A stretch of 64,000 bases of DNA from Roseomonas sp. (GCA_020249465.1 JADCFP010000002.1:1-64000), one strand, 5' to 3'; shown: positions 51,003 through 61,382, counted from the first letter of the stretch. Notes: a model not told the origin generated them from the letters alone. Program-made: numbers and translations.

Positions 51003-51412
51003 GCTTCGTACTCGATAATTCTGTCGCACTCGCTTGGTGCTTTGAGGATGAACAGTCGCCCCCGATCATGGCGCTGCTGGACCGTGTGGTGGAAACGGGC
51101 GCGATGGCGCCGCTGCTTTGGCCGCTGGAAGCGCTGAATGGCCTGCTGGTGGCGGAACGGCGGCGCCGGTTTGATGCGGCAAAACGGGCAGAGCTTGCCG
51201 GCCTGCTGCGCGCCTTGCCGATTACGCTTGATGATGAAACCGCCGATAAATCCTGGGAAGCGACGCTAAGCCTTGCGGAGCGCTTCACGCTTTCGGTCTA
51301 TGACGCGACCTATCTGGGATTGGCGCAGCGCCGGCGCTTGCCGCTGGCTTCCATGGACCGCGCCTTGCGCAACGCGGCCGCTGCGCTTGGCGTTGAAGTG
51401 CTGCTGGATTAG
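50999..51412 (+). CDS. vapC: VapC-type PIN-domain toxin
   Basis: A 137-residue PIN-domain ribonuclease toxin. The four acidic metal-binding residues are in place: Asp6 (VLDNSV), Glu44 (PLEALNGL), Asp102 (VYDATYL) and Asp120 (SMDRAL). VapC toxins cleave tRNA or rRNA to stop translation; the target is not readable from sequence. The start is a GTG that overlaps the antitoxin stop. It converges on an amidase gene with a 4-base overlap of the stops, so the operon has no room for a terminator of its own. Confidence 0.93.
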   Translation: MSFVLDNSVALAWCFEDEQSPPIMALLDRVVETGAMAPLLWPLEALNGLLVAERRRRFDAAKRAELAGLLRALPITLDDETADKSWEATLSLAERFTLSVYDATYLGLAQRRRLPLASMDRALRNAAAALGVEVLLD

Positions 51413-52791
51413 GCGATACCCGCCACCCAAGCCGCAATCGCGGTCGCTCGCGCATCCTCATGCCATTGGCCGATGATCTGCACGCCAAGCGGCATGCCCT
51501 CTAACGCAAGCAGCGGCACATTCACCGCCGGGCAGCCAAGCGCCGAGGTCCCGGCATTGAAGCTGATATCCCCGGTCGGGCGCGGTGCAATCGGCTGGCC
51601 TGGCTGATCGCCGAGCCACACCGGCGCGGGTCCGGGCGATGACAGCGCAATCAAGCCATCCGCCAAGGGCGCGAGCGATACCAGACGCCGGCGCAGCTCG
51701 TCCCTTTGCAATAGCCGGGCGCGATAGGTTTCCAGATCAACCTTGGTGCCATGCTGCAAGCGCGTGAACAGCCGGGGGCTCACGCGATCCGCCGCAGTTT
51801 CCGCTAAATGCTGCAAGCCCGCGCGTTGTTCAAAGGCGCAGATATCGGCGGTGATCGCCTTCGCCTCAGCCAAGGCGCGTTCAAAACCCTCGATCAGCGG
51901 ATGATCGGCGCGCCGCCAGATCTCCACCCCCGCCGCACGAAGTCTTGCCAGCAAGCCTTCAAACGCTGCGATGGAAGCCGCATCCAAATCCGCCCAGCCT
52001 TCGGTTTCCATGACAATCAGCCGCGCGGGCTTTATGGGTGCGGGCGCACTTGCCGGGCCGAAAAGCCCTGGCGCACCAGGATCACCCCCGGCACGGCGCG
52101 CGATTTCGATTGCAACTGCCCACATATCTCCGAAGCTATTGGCATGCACCCCGGCAGTGGATTGGCTGAGCGATTGCCTCTCCCCGCGATTGATGGCGCC
52201 TTGCGTGGGTTTCAGCGCGATATTCCCGCAATAGGAAGCCGGGCGAATGATGGACCCACCGACCTGCGTGCCAATCGCCGCCGGGATCATATTGGCCGCC
52301 ACGGCAGCGGCGGAGCCTGAGGATGAACCGCCCGGCGTGCGGCGGGCGTCAAAGGGGTTGGTGGTCGGCCCCGGATGCGCCATGCCCAATTCCGCCGTGA
52401 CCGTCTTGCCGATGATGATGGCGCCGGCATCGCGCAAAGCGCGCACCATGATGCTGTCGCGTTTCGGGAAATTGCCAGTGAAGGCGCCGCAGCCCATTTG
52501 CGTTGGCATGTCGATGGTTTCGATCAAATCCTTGATCCCGATTGGCATGCCATCAATGGCTGAGAGCGCGCGGCCCGCCTTGTAGCGCGCGGCGGAGGCA
52601 TCGGCGGCGGTGCGCGCCCCAGCCTCATTCAGCACGACAAAGGCGCGCACCACGCCATCCTTGGCGGCAATGGCTTCAAGGCAGCGTTCCAGATAGGCGC
52701 GGGGATTATCCTGCCCGGCCAGGAAGCGCGGCACGGCATCCTGGAAAGTCAGGCCCTTGAAGCTGGTGCGATCATAGCTGCCGGATGACAT
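51409..52791 (-). CDS. amidase-signature enzyme (amidase B)
   Basis: A 460-residue amidase-signature hydrolase unlike amidase A. The triad fits Lys87 (MPIGIKDLIET), Ser156 (TPGGSSSGSAAAVA) and Ser180 (IGTQVGGSIIRPA). DRTSFKGLTFQDAVPRFLAG at the start and NVPLLALEGMPLGVQIIG near the end are of the group related to glutamyl-tRNA amidotransferase A-like enzymes, yet no gatB or gatC is near. The ATG at 52791 has AAGGGGAAA upstream; an in-frame start 14 codons earlier is weaker. It has no operon partner, with TPR-glycosyltransferase 72 bases upstream. Confidence 0.92.
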   Translation of the reverse strand: MSSGSYDRTSFKGLTFQDAVPRFLAGQDNPRAYLERCLEAIAAKDGVVRAFVVLNEAGARTAADASAARYKAGRALSAIDGMPIGIKDLIETIDMPTQMGCGAFTGNFPKRDSIMVRALRDAGAIIIGKTVTAELGMAHPGPTTNPFDARRTPGGSSSGSAAAVAANMIPAAIGTQVGGSIIRPASYCGNIALKPTQGAINRGERQSLSQSTAGVHANSFGDMWAVAIEIARRAGGDPGAPGLFGPASAPAPIKPARLIVMETEGWADLDAASIAAFEGLLARLRAAGVEIWRRADHPLIEGFERALAEAKAITADICAFEQRAGLQHLAETAADRVSPRLFTRLQHGTKVDLETYRARLLQRDELRRRLVSLAPLADGLIALSSPGPAPVWLGDQPGQPIAPRPTGDISFNAGTSALGCPAVNVPLLALEGMPLGVQIIGQWHEDARATAIAAWVAGIA

Positions 52792-52863
52792 GGCGGTTTC
52801 CCCTTGATGCGATGCGATGGGCGTATCTTGCATCGCCTGGGCGCGCTTGTCTGCCGCCCGGGA

Positions 52864-54723
52864 TTAAGGGCGCAGCGCGTCACCAATCCGCGCCACCACG
52901 CCGTCCCAATCACCGGCGCGGCCTTGGCGAAACAGGCGCATCTTGGGATACCAGGGAGAATCCTCGCGGTCCAAAAGCCAGCGGAAATCGGGCGCGAAGG
53001 GCAGCATCACCCAGGTGGGTTTGCCGAGCGCACCCGCCAAATGCGCAACCGAAGTATCCACCGAAATCACCAGATCAAGATTCGTGATCAGCGCTGCCGT
53101 ATCAGCGAAATCGCCAAGCTCCGCGCTCACATCCATAATGCCAGAGGCTTCAAGCGCCGCGCGATCCGCGTCCCGCACTTCCTTTTGTAGCGACACCCAG
53201 ACATCGCCCGGCGTGAACAGGGGCAGAAGCTTCGTGAGTGCAAGCGAACGATTGGTGTCATTCGCATGCGTCTGGCTACCACTCCAGACCAGACCAATAC
53301 GGCGGCGTCCCTTGGGTAGGCGCTGATCCCAGCGCGCAACATCCTCAGCCGGCGCGGTCAGATAGCCCTGTTCAAAGGCCGGGACGGTTGCAAGCCTGGT
53401 GCTGAACGCGAGCGGTAGCGACATTAGCGGGCAATGCAAATCAAATTCCGCCGGCGCTTCATTCTGGCCGATCACCGTCACCTCTGGCGCGAAATCCTTG
53501 AACAGGCGCAGCAGCGGGTCTTGAACGGAAAACGCCACCTTCGCCCCGGCGGCAGCGGCCAATAGCGCATAGCGCGCGAATTGGATCGTATCGCCAAGCC
53601 CCTGTTCCCAATAGATGTAAAGCCGCTGATCCTTGACAGGTTGCTCGCCGCACCAAAGAGGCGCGCGGTATTTCCGTGCAGTCACATCTCTGCCACGAAG
53701 ATTCCGGCTTTCATAGGCAAGCCATCCTTCTTCGAAACATCCCAGCACCAACAGCGCCAGGGCGCGGTTCCACAAGCTATCCGCATCATTGGGCTTAAGG
53801 GTCAAGGCAAGGTCATAGGCAGCAAGCGCTTCTTCCACGCGGTTCAAATGGCCAAGCGCAAATCCGTAACCGCGTTGGGCAGATGCGTTCTGCGGTGCCA
53901 ATTGTCGTGCGGTTTCCGCCGCCGCCAAGGCCGCTTCGGGATGACCAAGCAGGATAAGTGCCTTTGAACGCCAAAGATATCCGTCAACCAATCCCGGATT
54001 GATCTTGAGCGCGGCATCAATGGTCGCAAGACCTTCCGCTGGCTGCCCCAGAGACAGCAGCGCTTCAGTGCGCGCAATCCGCGCGCCAGTATCATCGGGC
54101 TTGATGCGGAGCGCCCTTTCGGTCATCGGAAGGACTTCCGCATGGCGCCCCAAAAGGCAGAGCACCATGGCGACATTCACCATGAAGCCAGCAGATTCCG
54201 GCCGCAGGCTGAGTGCCCTTTCATAGCCAGCCAGGGCATCCGCGAGCTTGCCATGATCCATAAGCGCACCGGCGCGTTCATTTTGCGCTTCGGGATGATC
54301 CGGCTGTGCTGCAATCGCGCGATCAAATGCCAGGATGGCCTCTTCTAAACGTTTCAGTCTTTTCAGGGCTACTCCACGATTATGATGCAGGTTGGGCGCC
54401 TTCGGGTTCAGCGCCAAACCGCGGTCCAGGCTTGATAGTGCCTCATCATAACGGCCAAGCCTGATCAGCGTACTGCCATAATTACTGTAAGCATCCGCAT
54501 GCCGTGGATTGATCGCCAAGGCGCGCCTGATCAGCGTGACACCTTCTTCAGCATGGCCAGCCTGCACCGCGGCAATCCCGCCCAGATGCAGCATATCAAA
54601 ATTGCGCGGCTGACGCTTCAACAATGCCTGAAAAGCTGCATGGGCAGCGGCGAAGTCTTGTCCCTGCAACAAGGCAAGTGCAGCGGCGAATTGCTGCTGC
54701 GGGGTACGAGGCGCTTCTCTCAT
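52864..54723 (-). CDS. TPR protein with C-terminal glycosyltransferase-like domain
   Basis: A 619-residue protein. Residues about 5-340 are tandem tetratricopeptide repeats (for example ADAYSNYGSTLIRLGRYDEAL and PNLHHNRGVALKRLKRLEEAI), at least nine by eye. The C-terminal part from about 375 carries WEQGLGDTIQFARYA, GLVWSGSQTHANDTNRS, and DLVISVDTSVAHLAGALGKPTWVML, which match GT9/GT41-type heptosyltransferase-like folds seen behind TPRs in alphaproteobacteria. The acceptor is unknown; protein or flagellin glycosylation is a guess. Starts are uncertain: I used the ATG at 54723 (MREAPRTPQQQF); ATGs at 54786 and 54873 are alternatives. It is divergent from the MBL gene. Confidence 0.85.
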   Translation of the reverse strand: MREAPRTPQQQFAAALALLQGQDFAAAHAAFQALLKRQPRNFDMLHLGGIAAVQAGHAEEGVTLIRRALAINPRHADAYSNYGSTLIRLGRYDEALSSLDRGLALNPKAPNLHHNRGVALKRLKRLEEAILAFDRAIAAQPDHPEAQNERAGALMDHGKLADALAGYERALSLRPESAGFMVNVAMVLCLLGRHAEVLPMTERALRIKPDDTGARIARTEALLSLGQPAEGLATIDAALKINPGLVDGYLWRSKALILLGHPEAALAAAETARQLAPQNASAQRGYGFALGHLNRVEEALAAYDLALTLKPNDADSLWNRALALLVLGCFEEGWLAYESRNLRGRDVTARKYRAPLWCGEQPVKDQRLYIYWEQGLGDTIQFARYALLAAAAGAKVAFSVQDPLLRLFKDFAPEVTVIGQNEAPAEFDLHCPLMSLPLAFSTRLATVPAFEQGYLTAPAEDVARWDQRLPKGRRRIGLVWSGSQTHANDTNRSLALTKLLPLFTPGDVWVSLQKEVRDADRAALEASGIMDVSAELGDFADTAALITNLDLVISVDTSVAHLAGALGKPTWVMLPFAPDFRWLLDREDSPWYPKMRLFRQGRAGDWDGVVARIGDALRP

Positions 54724-54871
54724 CTTTGGGGTCGAGCCGAGACCTGATCTGCCAAGACGCAATTGCCTCGGCACGTTGTGTTTCATCGTAAAGCACAAAG
54801 CGATAGAAATGCGAAGAAAGGGTTTCGCCCCTATCTCTTGTCTCCTGCCATCTTCCGCGCCAGGGTGGGTC

Positions 54872-55876
54872 ATGATCCCCGATATCCCCCCGCTTGGTCA
54901 GGCCGCAACACTTCGCCCCGGCCTGCGCTGGCTGCGCTTTCCGCTGCCCTTCCCGCCGAGCCATGTGAATGTGTGGTTGCTTGAAGATGGGCCCGGCTGG
55001 CTCGCGATTGATTGTTCCATCGCCAATGATGCCTCTCGCGATTTGTGGCGCGAAGCGCTGGGTGGCAAGGCCTTTGCCGGGCGGCCCTTGCAGCGCCTGC
55101 TGGTGACGCATTTCCACCCGGATCATGCCGGGCTGATGGGCTGGCTTGCAGAAGGGCATGGGCTGGTGCCGCTGATGACCAAGATCGAATGGCTGCAAGC
55201 CCGCGCGCTGTGGTTCGACACAGGCGTTGAGATGGTGGAACACCAGGCGCGCTTTGCCGAAGCCGCCGGCGCGCCCGCTGAATATGCGGATTTCATCCGC
55301 GCCCGCGGGCCGCTCTATGTGAAATCCGTCGCACCCTTGCCGAGGGTCTTTGAAGCCATTGCTGATGGCCAGCACATCACCATTGGTGGCCGCCCCTGGC
55401 GCGTGATCACCGGCCAGGGCCATGCGCCCGATATGGCCTGCCTGTTCAATGCCGAAGATCGCGTGCTGATCGCAGCCGATCAGATCCTGCCGCGCATTTC
55501 ACCCTATATCGGGCTCCATGCGGGTGAACCTGCCGCCGATCCGCTCGGCGCCTTTCTTGTATCGCTGGATCGCTTCCGTGCGCTGCCGGAAGACACGCTG
55601 GTGCTGCCTTCGCATGGGGAGCCATTTTATGGCCTGCATGCGCGGCTTGATTGGCTGGCCGCGCATCATGCGGAGCGGCTTTCGCTGCTGATGGATGCCA
55701 TGGCGGATAGCAGCGCGCATGATCTGCTGCCGGTGCTGTTCCGTCGCCCGCTCGATGTGCGTAATCTTGGCTTTGGGCTTGGTGAGACCCTTGCCCATTT
55801 GCGCCGCTTGCAGGTGATGGGCCAAGCGGCTGCGGAACCGGATGCCGCCGGCGTGATGCGCTGGCGCCGCGCGTGA
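54872..55876 (+). CDS. metallo-beta-lactamase-fold hydrolase
   Basis: A 334-residue MBL-fold protein. The zinc motif THFHPDHAGLMGWL has His80, His82, Asp84 and His85; further ligands fit HAPDMACLF, with an Asp in LIAADQILP, and LVLPSHGEPFYG. The C-terminal helical part (LRRLQVMGQAAAE) resembles the winged-helix end of LACTB2-like hydrolases such as glyoxalase-II-type or thioesterase-like enzymes. The substrate is open. The ATG at 54872 is chosen since the 32 upstream codons run into the divergent TPR gene's leader. It is followed after 7 bases by the M20 peptidase, so a two-gene operon is likely. Confidence 0.92.
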   Translation: MIPDIPPLGQAATLRPGLRWLRFPLPFPPSHVNVWLLEDGPGWLAIDCSIANDASRDLWREALGGKAFAGRPLQRLLVTHFHPDHAGLMGWLAEGHGLVPLMTKIEWLQARALWFDTGVEMVEHQARFAEAAGAPAEYADFIRARGPLYVKSVAPLPRVFEAIADGQHITIGGRPWRVITGQGHAPDMACLFNAEDRVLIAADQILPRISPYIGLHAGEPAADPLGAFLVSLDRFRALPEDTLVLPSHGEPFYGLHARLDWLAAHHAERLSLLMDAMADSSAHDLLPVLFRRPLDVRNLGFGLGETLAHLRRLQVMGQAAAEPDAAGVMRWRRA

Positions 55877-55883
55877 GGAGACT

Positions 55884-57107
55884 ATGATGGCCCCAGATGA
55901 GACCATTGCCGCCATTCGCGCTGATGCGCGCTTCGCCGTTGCCAGCGCCAAACTCGCCGCGGATCACGCGCGCATGGTGGAAGATTGCATCACGCTCACG
56001 CAAATCCCGGCACCACCTTTTGCCGAAGAAGAACGCGCGGCCGCCTATCTTGCCATGCTCCGCGATCATGGGCTTGAGGAGGTGGAGCAGGATGAGATTG
56101 GCAATGTGATGGGGCTGCGCCGGGGTTTCGGCAATGGCGATATTCTGGTGGTGGCCGCGCATCTGGACACTGTCTTCCCCGCCGGCACGGATGTGCGCGT
56201 CAGGCGCGAAGGCAATAAGCTTTTCGCACCGGGGGTGAGTGACGATACCTGGTCGCTCGCGGTCAATCTTGGCTTTCTGCGCGCCCTTGATGCGGCGGGC
56301 ATTCGCACGCGACATGATCTGCTTTTTGTGGGTGATGTGGGCGAAGAAGGCCTCGGCGATTTGCGCGGCATTCGCCATCTTTTCACCAAAGGCCGGCACC
56401 GGCCGCGCATTCGTGGTTTTCTGACCGTAGATAGTCCGCAGGTGGAAGGCATTGTCAGCGGCGGTGTTGGGTCCAAGCGCTATCGCGTGACCTTCCAGGG
56501 GCCGGGCGGGCATTCCTACGCCGCTTTCGGCCTGGTGAACCCGATGTATGCCATGGCGGAATGCGCGCGCGGGCTTGCCGCCGTGAAAGTGCCCGATAAC
56601 CCGCCCACCACGCATTGCGTGAGTGTTGTCTCGGGCGGCACTTCCATCAATGCCATCGCCAATCGTGTGGTGATCGAGGTTGATTTGCGCTCCGCCTCGG
56701 CGGCCGAACTTGCCAAGCTGGATCGGACATTTCTGGAGATTGTGGATCAGGCCGTCGCCACCGAAAACGCCGCACGCTCCACCGCCAATGGCGCCATCAC
56801 CGCCGAGGTCACACCAGTTGGCGATCGCCCGGCAGGCGAAACACCGGCGGGCAGCCCGATCCGCGCCCTGGCGGCAGCGTCGGTTTCAGCGGAGGGTTAT
56901 CGGCCCAGCTTTGAATGGTCTTCGACAGATGCGAATATTCCGATGTCACTTGGCATTCCAGCGCTGAAAATTGGTGCGGGCGGGCGGGGCGGACGGGCGC
57001 ATTCGCTCGATGAATGGCTGGATGTGGAACCAACCGAAGCGCTGCGCGGCATGCGGTCCAGCCTTGCGGCAATTCTCGCCATTGCGGGCATGGAAGGCGT
57101 GGGCTGA
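55884..57107 (+). CDS. M20-family zinc peptidase/deacylase
   Basis: A 407-residue M20 metallohydrolase (PepT/ArgE/carboxypeptidase G2 superfamily). First zinc ligands His93 and Asp95 in VAAHLDTVF, bridging Asp near 120 in GVSDDTWS, catalytic Glu154 and Glu155 in DVGEEGLGD, and the dimerisation-domain GPGGHSYAAFG with its His. The last ligand is His in GRGGRAHSLDEW. The active site is complete. Peptide, N-acyl amino acid or carbamate substrates are possible. The ATG follows GAGGAG and is doubled (ATGATG). It is the second gene of the MBL-M20 operon. Confidence 0.94.
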   Translation: MMAPDETIAAIRADARFAVASAKLAADHARMVEDCITLTQIPAPPFAEEERAAAYLAMLRDHGLEEVEQDEIGNVMGLRRGFGNGDILVVAAHLDTVFPAGTDVRVRREGNKLFAPGVSDDTWSLAVNLGFLRALDAAGIRTRHDLLFVGDVGEEGLGDLRGIRHLFTKGRHRPRIRGFLTVDSPQVEGIVSGGVGSKRYRVTFQGPGGHSYAAFGLVNPMYAMAECARGLAAVKVPDNPPTTHCVSVVSGGTSINAIANRVVIEVDLRSASAAELAKLDRTFLEIVDQAVATENAARSTANGAITAEVTPVGDRPAGETPAGSPIRALAAASVSAEGYRPSFEWSSTDANIPMSLGIPALKIGAGGRGGRAHSLDEWLDVEPTEALRGMRSSLAAILAIAGMEGVG

Positions 57108-57205
57108 CGGCGCGAAGGTTGGCATGCGGTTGGACAGTTTCCCGGCACCGCCCATGATGCGCTGGGAAAGCGCCGATTCGGGCGCCATTTGAAGGAAAGA
57201 CGATC

Positions 57206-57778
57206 ATGGCGGGGCATGGGCATGGCGCGGATCATGGCGGCGAAGGCCATAAGGGCGTTGCGCTGTTGATTGCGGTATTGGCGCTATTTTTGGCGCTGGC
57301 GGAAACCGGGGCGAAAAGCGCGCAGACCGAAGCGCTGGCCAAGAATGTGGAAGCCGCCAATCTCTGGGCGTTTTTCCAGGCGCGCACCATTCGCCAAACC
57401 ACGGTGCGCACGGCAGCCGAACAGGTGGCGCTTGATATGGCCGCCGCGCCTGAGGGCCAGCGCGCCGCCATGCAGCGCCAGATCGAAGCCTGGCGTACAA
57501 CCGCAACCCGCTGGGAGAGTGAGCCCGATACCGGCGAAGGTCGCCGCGAATTGATGGCCCGCGCCAAGGCGGCTGAGGAAAAGCGCGATACCGCCAGCGC
57601 TGCCTATCACAATTACGAAATCGGTTCGGCGGCCTTTCAGGTGGCGATTGTGCTGGCCTCAGCCTCCATCATTACCGGGGTGGGCTTATTGGCCATAGTG
57701 GCGGGCGGGCTAGGCGTTGTTGGGCTGGTCTTCAGCGGCTTCGCCTTCTGGGCACCGCACGCGCTCCATCTGTTCTGA
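57206..57778 (+). CDS. DUF4337 membrane protein
   Basis: A 190-residue protein of the DUF4337 family, function unknown. A His/Gly-rich start ([15 protein letters not shown]) could bind metal. An N-terminal hydrophobic segment ([18 protein letters not shown], residues about 18-35) is followed by a long helical, coiled-coil-prone stretch (45-145), and two C-terminal membrane segments ([21 protein letters not shown] and [17 protein letters not shown]). It lies between the M20 peptidase (98 bases) and purL (52 bases), all on the plus strand. A strong ribosome site (GAAGGAAAGA) precedes the ATG. Confidence 0.84.
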   Translation: MAGHGHGADHGGEGHKGVALLIAVLALFLALAETGAKSAQTEALAKNVEAANLWAFFQARTIRQTTVRTAAEQVALDMAAAPEGQRAAMQRQIEAWRTTATRWESEPDTGEGRRELMARAKAAEEKRDTASAAYHNYEIGSAAFQVAIVLASASIITGVGLLAIVAGGLGVVGLVFSGFAFWAPHALHLF

Positions 57779-57830
57779 TGCCGGATTTGGGCTTCACAAG
57801 CCCGCCCCGCCGGGCCATCACATCCCCATC

Positions 57831-60044
57831 ATGACCGCTGCCGCCCCCCTTCTCCCGCCCGAACGCGCCACCCAGCTTGCCGCCGAATTCGGCCTGAAGC
57901 CCGATGAGTATGAACGGGTGCTCGCCATCCTTGGCCGGGCGCCGCGCTTGGCTGAGCTTGGCCTGTTCAGCGTGATGTGGTCGGAGCATTGCTCCTACAA
58001 ATCATCGCGCGTGTGGTTGAAGGAACTGCCAACCAAGGCACCATGGGTGATCCAGGGCCCCGGTGAGAATGCGGGCGTGATTGATATCGGCGAAGGCTTG
58101 GCTGCGGTTTTCAAAATGGAAAGCCACAACCACCCTTCCTACATCGAACCCTATAATGGCGCGGCGACAGGCGTTGGCGGCATTTTGCGCGATGTCTTCA
58201 CCATGGGCGCGCGGCCCATTGCGAATTTGAATGCGCTCCGTTTCGGTGCGCCGGATGCGCCGCGCATGAAGCGCATCATTGATGGTGTGGTGCGCGGCAT
58301 TGGCGGTTACGGCAATTGCGTTGGCGTGCCGACCGTGGGGGGCGAGGTGAATTTCCACCCGCGCTATAATGGCAATCCCTTGGTCAATGCCATGACGGTT
58401 GGCATTGCGCGCGCCGATCGCATTTTCACCGCCAAGGCGACCGGCATCGGCAATCCCGTTGTCTATGTCGGGTCCAAGACCGGGCGCGATGGCATCCACG
58501 GCGCCACCATGGCGAGTGCGGAATTCAGCGCCGATTCGGAAGAAAAGCGCCCCACCGTGCAAATCGGCGATCCCTTCGCCGAAAAGCTGCTCATCGAAGC
58601 CTGCATGGAATTGATGGCAACGGACGCGATTGTCGCGATTCAGGATATGGGCGCAGCGGGGCTCACCAGTTCCAGTGTTGAGATGGCCGGCAAGGGCGGC
58701 ATGGGCATTGAGCTTGAATTGGAAGCCGTGCCGCAGCGCGAAGAAGGCATGTCGGCCTATGAGATGATGCTCTCCGAAAGCCAGGAACGCATGCTGATGA
58801 TCCTGAAGCCGGGCCGAGAGGCCGAGGCTGAGGCGATTTTCCGCAAATGGGAATTGGATTTCGCGGTGATCGGCAAACTCACTGACACGGGCCGCATCGT
58901 GATCCGCCATAAGGGCGTGCTGGAAGCTGATATCCCTCTGGCGCCGTTGGAATCCGAAGCGCCGCTCTATCGCCGCCCCACGGCGGAAACGCCGAAGCAG
59001 CCGGTGCTGGCGGCCGCCGCCATTCCTGATCCGGTCGGGCTTGCGCCAGCCTTGATGACGCTTGTTGCCAGCCCTGATCTTTGCTCCCGCCGCTGGATTT
59101 GGAATCAATATGACAGCCTGGTGAATGGCCAGACGGTGCAGCGCCCGGGTGGCGCAGATGCTGCCGTGGTCAGGATTGAAGATCATGACCGCGCGCTGGC
59201 CATGACCACGGATTGCACGCCGCGCTACTGCCTGGCGGACCCGGAAGAAGGCGGCAAGCAGGCCGTGGCCGAGGCGTGGCGGAACATCACCGCCGTTGGC
59301 GCACTGCCCTTGGCAATCACCGACAATATGAATTTTGGCAATCCGGAAAAGCCCGAAATCATGGGGCAATTTGCCTCGGCTGTGCGGGGCATGGCGGCGG
59401 CCTGCATCGCGCTCGATTTCCCAGTCATCTCGGGCAATGTGTCGCTTTACAATGAAACCGAAGGTCGCGCGATTTTGCCGACACCAGCGATTGGTGGCGT
59501 TGGTGTACTGGAAAAAGCGGCGCAGGCGGTGGGACTTGCCATGCCGGCCAAGGCTGATCTGGTGCTGATTGGCGAGACAACGGGCTGGCTTGGGCAATCC
59601 TTGTGGCTGCGGGAAATCGCGGGCCGCGAAGAAGGTGCGCCACCGCCGGTTGATCTGGCCGCCGAACGCCGCAATGGCGATTTTGTGCGCGCACGCATCC
59701 TGGCGGGCGAAGTGCTGGCGAGCCATGATTGCGCCGATGGCGGGCTGCTGGTTTCGCTCGCGGAAATGGCGATGGGGAGTGGCATTGGCGCGAAGCTCAC
59801 CCCGGCGCCCGAGGGCATTCCCGCCCATGGCTTCTGGTTCGGTGAAGACCAAGCCCGCTATGTGCTGGCGGTGGCCGATGGCGCGGCGTTGATTGCCAAG
59901 GCAAGCGCGGCGGGGGTTCCCGCCCGGCTGATCGGCACTGCTGGCGGGGGGGACTTGGTTCTGACCGATGGCGCTGCCATATCCGTCTCAACGCTGGCGG
60001 CGGCCCATGAGGCTACGCTGCCCGCGCTGATGGGGGAGAAATAG
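57831..60044 (+). CDS. purL: phosphoribosylformylglycinamidine synthase subunit PurL (small type)
   Basis: ATP-dependent step 4 of purine synthesis, working with PurQ and PurS. The 737-residue length is the short bacterial/archaeal type, not the 1,300-residue fusion. The N-terminus has the [15 protein letters not shown] motif with the catalytic His, then [39 protein letters not shown] and the repeated second half ([38 protein letters not shown]). The ATG at 57831 fits; the frame is open 38 codons upstream, into the DUF4337 gene. It starts a purL-bolA-grxD run. No purQ or purS is seen here. Confidence 0.97.
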   Translation: MTAAAPLLPPERATQLAAEFGLKPDEYERVLAILGRAPRLAELGLFSVMWSEHCSYKSSRVWLKELPTKAPWVIQGPGENAGVIDIGEGLAAVFKMESHNHPSYIEPYNGAATGVGGILRDVFTMGARPIANLNALRFGAPDAPRMKRIIDGVVRGIGGYGNCVGVPTVGGEVNFHPRYNGNPLVNAMTVGIARADRIFTAKATGIGNPVVYVGSKTGRDGIHGATMASAEFSADSEEKRPTVQIGDPFAEKLLIEACMELMATDAIVAIQDMGAAGLTSSSVEMAGKGGMGIELELEAVPQREEGMSAYEMMLSESQERMLMILKPGREAEAEAIFRKWELDFAVIGKLTDTGRIVIRHKGVLEADIPLAPLESEAPLYRRPTAETPKQPVLAAAAIPDPVGLAPALMTLVASPDLCSRRWIWNQYDSLVNGQTVQRPGGADAAVVRIEDHDRALAMTTDCTPRYCLADPEEGGKQAVAEAWRNITAVGALPLAITDNMNFGNPEKPEIMGQFASAVRGMAAACIALDFPVISGNVSLYNETEGRAILPTPAIGGVGVLEKAAQAVGLAMPAKADLVLIGETTGWLGQSLWLREIAGREEGAPPPVDLAAERRNGDFVRARILAGEVLASHDCADGGLLVSLAEMAMGSGIGAKLTPAPEGIPAHGFWFGEDQARYVLAVADGAALIAKASAAGVPARLIGTAGGGDLVLTDGAAISVSTLAAAHEATLPALMGEK

Positions 60045-60049
60045 CAGCC

Positions 60050-60283
60050 ATGGGCATGCAGGCCGCGGAAATTGAGGCGCTGATCAAGGCAGCACTGCCG
60101 GATGCGGAAGTGACGATCGAGGATTTGGCCGGCGATGGTGATCATTACGCCGCGAAAGTCGTATCCTCGGCCTTCAAGGGCTTGCCCCGCGTGCGCCAAC
60201 ATCAGATTGTCTATGCCGCGCTACAGGGCCGCATGGGGGGTGTTCTTCATGCGCTGGCCTTGCAAACCTCTGCCCCGGAATAG
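60050..60283 (+). CDS. bolA: BolA-family protein
   Basis: A 77-residue BolA-fold protein. Such proteins pair with monothiol glutaredoxins to bind a shared 2Fe-2S cluster and help iron-sulfur trafficking. The motif [15 protein letters not shown] and the C-terminal [11 protein letters not shown] are of the BolA2/YrbA-like type; the invariant His that ligates the cluster is expected in [21 protein letters not shown] provides the second strand. It begins 5 bases behind purL and ends 11 bases before grxD, its expected partner gene. Confidence 0.94.
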   Translation: MGMQAAEIEALIKAALPDAEVTIEDLAGDGDHYAAKVVSSAFKGLPRVRQHQIVYAALQGRMGGVLHALALQTSAPE

Positions 60284-60294
60284 GAGCCAAGACC

Positions 60295-60633
60295 ATGAGC
60301 AACCCAACCTTTGAACGTATCGAAGCCGATATCAAGGCGAACCCCGTTGTGCTGTTCATGAAGGGCACACCGGTTTTTCCGCAGTGCGGCTTTTCCGCCC
60401 GTGTGGTGCAAATTCTTTCGCATATGGGTGTGCCCTTCAAGGGCGTGAATGTGCTGGAAGATATGGAAATCCGTGAAGGCATCAAGGAATTCACGAATTG
60501 GCCGACCATCCCGCAGCTTTATGTCGGCGGTGAATTCGTGGGCGGCTGCGACATCATTACCGAGATGTTCCAGTCCGGCGAGCTTTCCGGCCTGCTCAAG
60601 GAAAAGGGCGTGGCGCATAAGGCCGACGCCTGA
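60295..60633 (+). CDS. grxD: monothiol glutaredoxin (Grx4 type)
   Basis: A 112-residue monothiol glutaredoxin that carries a glutathione-bound 2Fe-2S cluster. The active-site CGFS occurs in [11 protein letters not shown] near residue 29. [33 protein letters not shown] and the late Gly-Gly-Cys-Asp are family-diagnostic. It sits directly behind bolA, an arrangement widely found in alphaproteobacteria, and the two products likely form a heterodimer for iron-sulfur delivery. It converges on trmB. Confidence 0.97.
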   Translation: MSNPTFERIEADIKANPVVLFMKGTPVFPQCGFSARVVQILSHMGVPFKGVNVLEDMEIREGIKEFTNWPTIPQLYVGGEFVGGCDIITEMFQSGELSGLLKEKGVAHKADA

Positions 60634-60662
60634 GGCTTCGGAGGTCCAGGCCGAGTATCGCC

Positions 60663-61373
60663 TTACCGTCTGATCCATTCCCAATAAAACGGCTGGCGGC
60701 CCTCACGCAGCGCCTTGGCTTCATAGCGTGTCGGCGGCCAGCCTGAGGGGCGGGTTTCCGCAAGGCTTTCCAGCGTGAAAAATTCCTGCGCGCCCATGCA
60801 GTCACGGACCCATGCCTGATATGTTGGATCATCGGATGCGATGCGCCAAATCCCGCCCGGCTTCATGGCGCACGCCACCATGGGCAGCAATTCCGGATGC
60901 ACAAAACGCCTTTTGGCATGCCGAGCCTTGGGCCAGGGATCGGGGAACATCAAAAACAGCCGATCCAAGCCAGCTTCCGGCAGCGCGCGCAGCAAATGCC
61001 GCGCATCCTGCGGCCAAAGGCGCAAATTGCGCGGCAAGGCACCGCTCGCTTCCGCCCCTTCCGGCACCAGGCGCGTGAGCAAGGCGCAAAGCCCGTTCTC
61101 AAACACTTCGGAGGCGATGTAAGCAACTTCAGGATGCGCCGCGATTTGATCTAACGTGTGTTCGCCGCCGCCAAAGCCCACTTCCAACCAAAGCGGCACA
61201 TCACCCATGCCGAAAGCCGCGCGCGGATCGGTGGCTTGCGCCTGGGTTAGCCGAAGCCGCGGCAGGGTTTCTTCAAGCAAGCGCTGCTGGCGTGGGCGCA
61301 AGGGATGGCCGCGGCGCCGGCCATAAAGCCGGTCCGGCACACCATCAGCCAGCGGGGGACGATCAGCGGTCAT
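60663..61373 (-). CDS. trmB: tRNA (guanine46-N7)-methyltransferase
   Basis: A 236-residue SAM-dependent enzyme that makes m7G46 in tRNA variable loops. The SAM site is LWLEVGFGGGEHTLDQI; MFPDPWPKARHAKRRFVHPELL and the closing SGWPPTRYEAKALREGRQPFYWEW are TrmB-specific. The N-terminus has YGRRRGHPLRPRQQRLLEETLPRL. The ATG at 61373 lies 68 bases behind metK on the same strand with a terminator between, so the two are probably not co-transcribed by default. Confidence 0.96.
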   Translation of the reverse strand: MTADRPPLADGVPDRLYGRRRGHPLRPRQQRLLEETLPRLRLTQAQATDPRAAFGMGDVPLWLEVGFGGGEHTLDQIAAHPEVAYIASEVFENGLCALLTRLVPEGAEASGALPRNLRLWPQDARHLLRALPEAGLDRLFLMFPDPWPKARHAKRRFVHPELLPMVACAMKPGGIWRIASDDPTYQAWVRDCMGAQEFFTLESLAETRPSGWPPTRYEAKALREGRQPFYWEWIRR

Positions 61374-61382
61374 TGACTGCCC

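Noticed and set aside
55446-56615. 389-codon minus-strand open frame
   Set aside because: It is antisense to the MBL and M20 genes, both of which have complete active sites.
58002-59852. 616-codon open frame on the minus strand
   Set aside because: It lies inside purL on the opposite strand; purL motifs are unambiguous and the antisense product shows no known domain.
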